The notes under the pieces are model-generated. The model worked only from the letters and a program-made list of their open reading frames with translations. It did not search any database and had not been told where the DNA came from. The translations under genes were made by a program, and so were the position numbers. This document shows positions 56,701 through 64,000 of a stretch of DNA of 64,000 nucleotides, in pieces. The stretch is taken from positions 514,042,224 to 514,106,223 of the forward strand of contig NC_092872.1 in assembly GCF_028372415.1 (NCBI RefSeq), in the 5' to 3' direction. Source of the DNA: Notamacropus eugenii. Taxonomy: Eukaryota; Chordata; Mammalia; Diprotodontia; Macropodidae. Each line of letters opens with the position of its first letter. The first letter of the stretch is position 1.

Positions 56701-57359
56701 CAGTCCACTACACTGCCTCTTAAATTACACTGTGTTAAGTAGCCATCTATCGACATTTTCAATTGTCAATGAGAGAATAACTTTAATTCATCTCTGTACC
56801 TAAAATCCTGCTTCTCTCTTGTTCTTGTGCTTGCCAAAGCTGTTTCTTTCTACCCTTGTTACTCAAGGACTGTCCTCCCACAATCCATGACCAAAAATTG
56901 ACTCTGAAATTTAAGTCAAAATAAGTTAACTTACAAGAATAAAAAATCTTCTAATTGACAGAAAAGGAAAAAAAAATTTCCTGCAGAGAGCTTCTCTCTC
57001 ATATACAATAAAGGATTCTTTACATTTTAGGCATGACTGTGGTTTATTTCTGTCTCTGTCTCCTGTAGGGGGAGCTGACTGTCAACAGCAAGATTTGTGG
57101 GCTAGTAAATGAGTGATTATTATTTGCCAGGTTGAATTATTGGGTCATTGGCCAGAACTACTGGATAATTTGTTTCCAGAAGATATATTCTAGAAGATAT
57201 ATTCTCAAAATACCACATCTGAATTTGTAAATGTATTTTTAAACTATTCCTAGGTCATTCAATTTTATTTCACCAAGGAAAGGCATTCTAATGCTTAAGT
57301 TAGCTGGCTAGATGAATAACCAGAATATTCAGAGAAAGAAATAATAATTTAAAAACTCA
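56701..57359. other. Unassigned DNA with a weak CTCF-like site
   Basis: 57061-57075 (tcctgtagggggagc) loosely fits the CTCF core. Nothing else recognised. Confidence 0.3.
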
Positions 57360-57525
57360 AAGAGCCTGAAAGGTCATGGATACCATACTTGCAATTTTAT
57401 AACTAAGACAAGTGAGGCCTAGAGAAACCAAGTGACCCGCTCAGCATCACATGACTAATTCATGCCAAAGTCCATCCTGGAACCCTTCTCATTTAGTCTT
57501 GTACAATAGGCTGCCTGTGGAAGGA
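57360..57525 (+). repeat. CR1/L3-like fragment
   Basis: 'gagcctgaaaggtcatggat', 'agtgaggcctagagaaacca'. Confidence 0.5.
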
Positions 57526-57539
57526 ATGGTTCTCCATCA

Positions 57540-57842
57540 CTGTAAGTCTTTGAAAAAGTACTAAATTTCAAGTGGGAGGACCTGGGATTAAGTCCCTGCT
57601 CTGTCATTTGCTTCCTTGTAACCTTGGGCAAATTATTGAACTCTTTCTGAGTCTCATCATCAGTAAAACAAAGGCATTGGAGTAGCTGACCTTAAATTTT
57701 CAAGACATTAAATCTATGTTCTTTTGATCTGTACTTTAAGTGGAAGTTGGAATGTGGTAGGATGGATTCCTATTTAAGTATGGGTTAGGTAGGTTCCTTA
57801 TGAGACTTCTTCTAACTTTGCAATCCTGTGATTCTGTGACCT
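57540..57842 (+). repeat. MIR-type SINE followed by CR1/L3-like 3' end
   Basis: 57560-57730: 'aggacctgggattaagtccc' and 'cttgggcaaattattgaact'. 57730-57842: 'cttctaactttgcaatcctg' with 'tgattctgtgac'. Confidence 0.6.
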
Positions 57843-57959
57843 ATAAATCTCCTTGATCATCAGTGCAAAAAGATTTAGATTTGCCCCTAACAGTCCAGAA
57901 ATTTGTCAGTCCAATCTTCTTTTCAATAAATCTTCCATATTTGGATCCTAACAAAATAG

Positions 57960-58310
57960 TTCTTAGTGTGTTTGCATGACTAAGCAGAAATGATTCTGGA
58001 GAAAAACAAAGATGGGAAAACCATACAAAGCAGACCAAGTAAATAAAAAGGAGTTCTGTTGTGGAAGCAACAAAATTTTGAGAGCACTGAGAGACTGAGA
58101 CTCATGGCATCTGAAAAATGGGAGAATACTAAACAACTGAGGGAAAATGGGCTGTGACATATTACCCAAAATAAACTGGGTACAAGAAGCATTGTAAAAG
58201 CTATTATCAAAAGGAGATGTAGGATCAGAAAAGGAGGTAGGCCAATCAGGTAACCAGAGCAAAAGAGAACAAATGGGTAACATGAATGCTAAAATGGTAC
58301 CCACACAAGA
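57960..58310 (+). mobile_element. RTE LINE C-terminal fragment
   Basis: 58140-58260 translates, with shifts, to GTRSIVKAIIKRRCRIRKGG followed by RPIR, resembling the RTE tail DNRWTxxVxEWxPRxxKRxR and GRPPTRW. Family by eye. Confidence 0.5.
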
Positions 58311-59650
58311 ATTGAAAGAAGGTTCTCATCACACCGAATGTCTCACTTCTAAATAAATTATAATAAGACATGAACAAGAATCACACAGTAGAAGAGGGTG
58401 TGGATGGGCCTGGGCTACATTGCTAGAGAGAATATTCACACTGATGAAATTCAAGAAGTGCTGAAATCTTCAAATACTTTGTTCATGTAGTTCTGGTTCT
58501 TTTACTGAAATGTTTTACTATTTGCTATTTACATCTTGTCTCTGATATAGTCAGCTACTATACTTTTAAAGGCTTTTCTTTTGTGTATCACCCTGAAAAA
58601 TCTCATCATAATTCCTCATTATATCAAACGGTTATTGCTTTCACCTCCTGAGATTTCTAAACAGTATTGCAAAGGGGCTAATTGAAAGGCATGGCATGGA
58701 AATGTAAAGGAAGGGGGGGAAATGAAGCTTGGAAAACTGTGGGGAATGTGAAATCTACAGTGAGTAACCATCTTCCCCTTCCTGGCTGATGAGTCCATCT
58801 GTTGTTTGGCTTGAAGTAGCAGGTTAAGAATGAATAAACCATATGTTTCTAGAAGGTATGGGTACACTGTCAATCAACTCCCACTTAATGTGAAGGTGAT
58901 TAGGGCACTGATGGGCACAGCATCATAGCAATTCTAAGTATGGTCAATATCTTCCAATGACAGCAGGCACTTTCACGCTCTTGTTGCTATTGGATAGTCT
59001 AAGAATCTAAAAGTGTCGATTAGCATTTTTAGACAATTGTCTTTAGTCACTAAATATGTGCTCTTTGCCTTTGTAATTTCTTCAGGTGACAGTGAGGAGG
59101 GAAGTAATATTTATTCCATTTTAAACAATTACCAGATCCAATCACGACTCTTATGTTTGACTTTTCAAATCCCCTTTCAATACGTCCAAAGGATCCAAAG
59201 TTGTTTATTTATCAAATCAATGTCTTTGGCAAGTGCCTTCCTTTACGAAACTAGGAGAAGATTGCCCAGCAACATAAATGAGTTGGTCCCTCCTTTTTTC
59301 CTTAGCCAACAGCAAAATAATTTGTGACAAAGAATTGGCTGCTGACGGGGAAGAGAAACAATAGGAAATTCAATCAGGAAATATTTCTTAAACCAAAAAT
59401 AGATGCAATTACCTTTTAACTGTTAAAATGGAAGATGATACATAATAAAGGGATCCAAAGAACTATGACAAGCAAGCACTTTTTCAATTTATGAAAGATC
59501 CAAATACATTTAATATTTTACTTATCAATTTTCTTGAAAGGTAGTATTATAGGGTGAGCTATAAGTTCAGACAATAATAGCATAGTTCTTAAGGGCAACC
59601 TACTCACTTCTAATTACTCAGGAATGCAGTACCATCTCTAGTTATCTAGA
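58311..59650. other. Unassigned DNA
   Basis: No repeat recognised. 59090-59340 is non-repetitive and could be conserved. The open frame 59013-59327 has no recognisable domain. Confidence 0.35.
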
Positions 59651-59654
59651 TCTA

Positions 59655-59815
59655 TATCTGGCCACTGGACCCAGATGGTTCCAGAGGAGAAAGTGAAGCC
59701 AGTAACTCTGCACAGCCCTCCCTCACTTAAATTCATTTCACGTGCAACTCATGTCATCACCTTCCTGATATCATGGTCCTCTTCAAGAAGGAAGGACAAG
59801 CAACAACCATTCTGA
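59655..59815 (+). mobile_element. Marsupial SINE body (headless)
   Basis: 'tggccactggacccagatgg', 'cacagccctccctcacttaa', tail 'gaaggaaggacaagcaacaa'. Shares the body with 27732-28047 and 61925-62145. Confidence 0.8.
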
Positions 59816-60784
59816 GGAATAGACAAGTTTCAATTGTAAAGAACTCCAAAGAACACCCCAATGCTTTCATAGGATTTTGCTATACTGAGCATTTCACTTA
59901 AAAAAAAATATCACTTTCTAGAAGAGCAGAAAACAAAACAGTTAAAATCCAACCTAATAAGTGGATTTCAAAAAGGACAAGAAGTGATTAAAATCTGTTA
60001 GGGAAATACAGAAGGCATCATGAATATACCACTATTACTCTTCATTCAGACCTGTATAGAAATATATGCATAGCTAGATCCTGATTAGTATGGGTAATGA
60101 ATCCCAGGAAGTGGCTGAATGTTGAGTTGCACTATTCAAAGTTATAATTATGTAAAGTATGGTCGTTGAATCTAGTAGGATGGAAATATCCAGTGCAAAT
60201 TGAAATAAAATGACCACTTTGTGGAATTTGTTAGTTGTACTAATTAGGACCTAGCTCTCTGTGTGAGGGAACAACGTATAATATGTGTGATTAACGTATG
60301 TATACATTGTATGTGTGTATAGGGGTGAATTATATGTGTATACAGATTTGAGTTGGTGGGAGTTGAATTTGTTTTTTCCTGTTGAGATGATTAGGATATG
60401 GAGGGTAGAAAGCACTGAGGGAAGCTGGAGATAAAATGATGCCTGGTGGCAGAAGAGAATTGAATTGTGAATAGCTCAGCTACATCTCGACTCAGTTCTT
60501 CTCTTTTCCCCAATGATGGATTATATTGTAAATGGCAAACAATCAGGTACTTGCATCATAGAATGACTATTTCATGGACTGGTTGCAAAGAAAGTTCTTG
60601 TGCAGAACTCTTAGCTGTAGGAAATTCCTTATAATCTGATCAACAAAGTACTTTGACAAATAAGTTGTTTATGGAAATGGTTTTGTTCATAGAATTCATA
60701 TTTTAAGTGCTTACTATCAGGGAATTTTCCTTGTATGGTCAAATGGAATAGATTGTTGGCAGTAGCAGCAAAATGTTGGCAATC
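59816..60784. other. Unassigned DNA
   Basis: Nothing recognised. Confidence 0.4.
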
Positions 60785-60990
60785 ACTGACTGCATGACTT
60801 TTTTTGGGGGGGGGCAGTTTGAGAAGCAGGATTACAGAATAAAAAATAGCTATAGTCCCTGCCTTCCCTATTACTACAATCTAAAGGATGATTCCTTAAT
60901 CTTAAGAATACTTAAAAATGTATAACTTTTCAGGATATATCCAATTTTCCTTTCCTTCTCTTATTTTAAATTTTGTATTAAACACATCTG
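60785..60990 (+). repeat. Unknown 200-bp repeat, copy A
   Basis: Shares 'tgactgcatga', 'gtccctgccttc'-like text, 'caatctaaaggat' and 'ttctcttatttt' in the same order with 63427-63630. A G-rich run (60806-60814) is inside. Family not recognised. Confidence 0.6.
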
Positions 60991-61670
60991 ATGCTTAACT
61001 TTTCAAGGAGAAAAATGATGTTTTCAAGGTGCAAAAATATGTATAATACCAACTCAGCCATATTTGGAAGAGAATGAACTGAAATTTTTTTTTTGTTTGG
61101 ATATATAATTTCATTGGTACAGGTAACTCCCAGTGAGGAAACTGCCATCATTTAGGCAAAGGTGCAAATGCTCTCTGATTTGTAGCCTCAGATAGCTGCT
61201 AACAGGTTAAGTGACTTGCCCAGGGACAGTATATTATCTAGTAACCCTTCTTCTCCTCCCATTGAATGACTAAGCCAATCATTTTCTACAAGTGGGGGGC
61301 ATACCAGGTAAGAAACAAGGATACTCTAATGACTAGATAGGGCCTCAAAAATCTCATTCATCAGTTTTAAATCTCTACTACATTCTTTGTAGTTTATTTA
61401 CTAGCAACTATGCATTGATTTTAATTTCTGATTCCAAAAGAGTTGAAACCTAAAGCTTGGAAGTTCTATTCTCATGTCAGAAAGAGAACTGGTTCTTCCA
61501 TTTGCTGGCTTGGTGACTGTATTTCTCATTTCTTCTGCCAGTCTTGGTGGTGTTGTTTTTTTTCCTCTCCTGTCTGCCTCCCCCTCCCCTTCCTTGTCCT
61601 CTCCAAAGGAAGGTAAATTTGGATGGTCAGAAGATGCATAGTTGACTTGGGTTTTACTGGCTCCTTTCTT
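60991..61670. other. Unassigned DNA
   Basis: Nothing recognised apart from a short MIR-like patch near 61205-61230 ('ggttaagtgacttgcccagg'). Confidence 0.4.
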
Positions 61671-61671
61671 C

Positions 61672-61735
61672 TCCTGTCCTGTCCTGTCCTGTCCTGTCCT
61701 GTCCTGTCCTGTCCTCTCCTTTCCTTTCCTTTCCC
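61672..61735. repeat. (CCTGT)n pentanucleotide microsatellite
   Basis: About nine CCTGT units grading into CCTTT. On the minus strand it gives a spurious Asp-Arg-Thr-Gly-Gln repeat frame. Confidence 0.95.
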
Positions 61736-61924
61736 AAAACCTTAAACCTACAGCACTCTGAAGCTGGGGTGGCAATGGGTCCCTGCCTAACAGCTTTTCT
61801 GTAACTGTTGCTCTTTTCCTCCCAGCCTGATGTCTTTCTTTTTCTTGGTCTCATTAAAGGGGCCATGCCCTGGCTACTTCTTAAACAGGCCTATTCAATG
61901 AATGGGCGTTACCTTACCTAAGCG
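61736..61924. other. Unassigned DNA
   Basis: Short gap before the SINE. Nothing recognised. Confidence 0.4.
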
Positions 61925-62270
61925 AGTACCTGCAAAGACCTTGGCCTAAAGGGCCCAAGGTCTCCCATTGCATCCTGGGTCATCTCCAGTCATCGTGATG
62001 AATATCTGGTCACTGAATTCAGATGGCTCTGGAGGAGAAGTGAGGCTGGTGACCTGCACAGCCCACCCTCACTCAAAACAAAGTCAAGTGCAAGTCATGT
62101 CATCATTTCTCTAACGGCATGGTGTTCTTTGGCAACGAAGGATGAACACAATCTGTAAAATGGAAGGAATAATAACACTTGCACTACTGACTTCACAGGG
62201 TTTCTATGAGCAAGTATATTTGTAAACTATAAAACCCTTTAGAAACATATATGTGTATTTCTAAAGAACT
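61925..62270 (+). mobile_element. Marsupial SINE body followed by a MIR tail
   Basis: 'gggtcatctccagtcatcgt', 'gaattcagatggctctggag', 'cagcccaccctcactcaaaa', tail 'gaaggatgaacacaa' (to about 62150). Then a MIR 3' half ('atctgtaaaatggaaggaat', 'cacagggtttctatgagc'). Confidence 0.8.
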
Positions 62271-62365
62271 ATAAGAGCATTTTATCTGTGTATATGTTAT
62301 AGCTTTATCATATTCAGGTATATATATGTGGCTATTTGTGTGTCACATGCATATCAATGCATAAC

Positions 62366-62465
62366 CATATATATATATACATATACACATATATATGTAT
62401 ATATATATATACATATGCATATATATGTATATATATATATATATCAACATATTCATATATATATG
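62366..62465. repeat. (TA)n/(TATACA)n microsatellite
   Basis: Long self-complementary TA, CATATA and TATATG repeats, giving Tyr/Ile-rich spurious frames. Confidence 0.95.
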
Positions 62466-62724
62466 TTGAACCAGAATTTCTTTACTTTTTCATTTCTTTC
62501 AAAAATGAAACTTCAAGATTTCTTGGTCAAAAAAGGAGCAATTTAAGTCCATGGGGAAAAAAGAAAAAAAAGCAGGGAAAGTAACTCAGAGTATGACCTT
62601 CTTGTCTAATCCAAAGCAAATGATCTTTTCACTAAACTCTTCTCCATTAATCAGTAAGACAAGAGAGAAGATCAGTAAGTTTGAAAAAGATGACTTCATA
62701 TTCATGCTCTTTAGTAAAAAGAGG

Positions 62725-62960
62725 TAGGGCAGGGTATGGATCAGAGCTCCTGATGCAGAATCAAGAGACCTGGGTTCAAGTCCCATCTCTGCCACTAAGA
62801 GGCTAGAACCTTATGGAAGTCACTCTGTACTTCAGTTTTCTCATCTGCAAAATAAGGATGATATCCTTATAACTTGCCTCACAGTTGGGTTATGGGTAAT
62901 GCAGAGCATCTTAGAACCGTAAAACATCACATAAATAAATGTAGCCTATTATAAGGAGGA
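62725..62960 (+). mobile_element. MIR-type SINE
   Basis: 'gagacctgggttcaagtccc', 'tcagttttctcatctgcaaa', tail 'acataaataaatgtagcc'. Confidence 0.8.
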
Positions 62961-63069
62961 GGAATGCAAACCGGTGATTTCACTGCTATGAAGAACTCCA
63001 AAGGCAGAGATTCTCTCTACCATTGTACAGACTGGCACCTGTTCTGCAGCTTATAGACATGTCTAGTTG

Positions 63070-63195
63070 CCTAGAGAACTGAGAAGCTAAATGACTTAAC
63101 CCAGAGGTCCCCCAGCCGATAAATGTGTCAGAGACAAAACCCTAACCCTGATCTTTCTAATTGGAGTGAGCTATCCATATACTATACTACATGTC
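63070..63195 (+). repeat. CR1/L3- or MIR-like fragment
   Basis: 'gaactgagaagctaaatgac', 'ccccagccgataaatgtgtc', then text ending near 'tatactacatg'. Confidence 0.45.
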
Positions 63196-63426
63196 CTTAC
63201 ATGAAGTTATTATTACTTTGAAATTCAAAGACCTGTTAAGAGTCAACTTGACATATCATTTCATGTGATGCTATTTTCCCCTGAGTGTCGGCCATTTGGT
63301 ATTAGTGGATAAATTTATTCTCCAAAATATTTGTCTTTTCTCATCTTGGGGTGGGGAGAGACAAATAAAAAACATCATTTACGATCATGATCATTGATGG
63401 AAACACAAGGAAAGAGCCCACATTCA

Positions 63427-63630
63427 TTGACTGCATGATTTGGGGGCAGGGCTATAATGGAGAGGCAGGCTTAGAGCATACAAAATAACTACATTCCCTG
63501 CCTTCTTGTATACCTGCAGTCTAAAGGATATCTCCTTCAATTTAAGAGCACTTAAAATGTGAGAATTAACATGATCTATCCAAACTTCCTTCCTTTCTCT
63601 TATTTAAAATATTTCATTAAGCACATTTGG
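63427..63630 (+). repeat. Unknown 200-bp repeat, copy B
   Basis: Same order of blocks as 60785-60990 ('tgactgcatga', 'ccctgccttctt', 'cagtctaaaggat', 'ttctcttattt'). Upstream and downstream sequence is unrelated to that around copy A. Confidence 0.6.
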
Positions 63631-64000
63631 TCCTACTGATGACAAGAGGGTGGGTTGAGAAAGGATGGAGGGAAAGGAAGAACACTGCTCTCAGGGTGAT
63701 ATAATAAATAATTTCCTTCCAGTTACAAGAGTTTGTTACGTGAAACTTAAAGTAATCTTCTAAGCAGAGCTTGGGGGCACCTGTGCCTTTTAAATGGAAC
63801 TATTCTGTTTCTAGGGAAATATATACTTTTAAAAATTAAGCTTGAGGCTAAAAGCTTTCCGCAATAAATCTCCCTCTGGCATCCCTCTCTAGGGACAAAT
63901 ATACCATGAAATCTTCAAATAGGGCACTTATGGGGCTTATCAGTTGGTGTCTCCCTTCTTCTAAAGAAGTCCCTTTGTTTCTCATTAGGAAACTGAGTTC
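63631..64000. other. Unassigned DNA to the window end
   Basis: No gene or repeat recognised. Confidence 0.4.

Noticed and set aside
61401..61866. Frames with Asp-Arg-Thr-Gly-Gln repeats on minus strand
   Set aside because: Translation of the CCTGT microsatellite.
1..64000. CRISPR arrays, bacterial operons, phage or plasmid features
   Set aside because: All regular arrays seen are simple microsatellites without spacers. Coding density and repeats are those of a mammalian nuclear genome.

Overview
The window looks like ordinary mammalian, almost certainly marsupial, nuclear DNA. It is AT-rich and has no operons or compact genes. Most of it is built from interspersed repeats. The marsupial call rests on three things: half-LINE-1 (HAL1) elements that keep ORF1 but lack ORF2, tRNA-headed SINEs with RTE-like tails, and RTE and CR1/L3-type LINE remnants next to abundant L2 and MIR. 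I cannot tell an American opossum from an Australian marsupial by eye. No intact multi-exon host gene was recognised, so the window is intergenic or lies inside a large intron. || Layout. 1-9.2 kb: AT-rich start, then a mosaic of L2 and MIR-type SINE fragments, two small hAT-like palindromic elements and several microsatellites. 9.25-12.07 kb: a full-length, young-looking HAL1 on the minus strand with a perfect 14-bp target duplication and an uninterrupted 362-codon ORF1. 12.1-14.9 kb: an L2-type remnant with a SINE inside it, then unassigned DNA. 14.9-21.8 kb: an old near-full-length L1 (minus strand) with decayed ORF1 and ORF2. 23.02-24.63 kb: a processed LDHA pseudogene with a perfect 15-bp target duplication and a poly-A tail. 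25.5-29.4 kb: L2, MIR and CR1/L3 remnants and a well-delimited SINE. 29.6-31.1 kb: an internally deleted L1. 31.2-34.4 kb: a decayed RTE LINE carrying a hAT-like insertion and a 5'-truncated L1 with a 16-bp target duplication. 34.7-37.4 kb: a second, broken HAL1 (plus strand). 37.5-42.1 kb: repeats plus a near-perfect hairpin at 41.5 kb. 42.13-42.42 kb: a nearly full-length 7SL (SRP) RNA pseudogene. 42.7-50.7 kb: the least repetitive part, with possible regulatory sequence. 50.87-53.57 kb: a third HAL1 (minus strand). 53.6-64 kb: L2, MIR, CR1/L3, L1 and RTE fragments, a possible orphan exon at 55.7 kb and a 200-bp sequence repeated at 60.8 and 63.4 kb. || How the parts relate. The autonomous L1s encode the reverse transcriptase. 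HAL1 carries only the ORF1 RNA-binding protein and must borrow ORF2 protein. The LDHA and 7SL copies are likely products of the same L1 machinery, and the SINEs depend on L2- or RTE-type enzymes. Target duplications and nesting (L2 containing SINE containing hAT; RTE containing hAT and L1) give a relative order of insertion, in which the 9.25-12.07 kb HAL1 is among the youngest events. Family names were assigned by eye, and boundaries without a stated target duplication are approximate.
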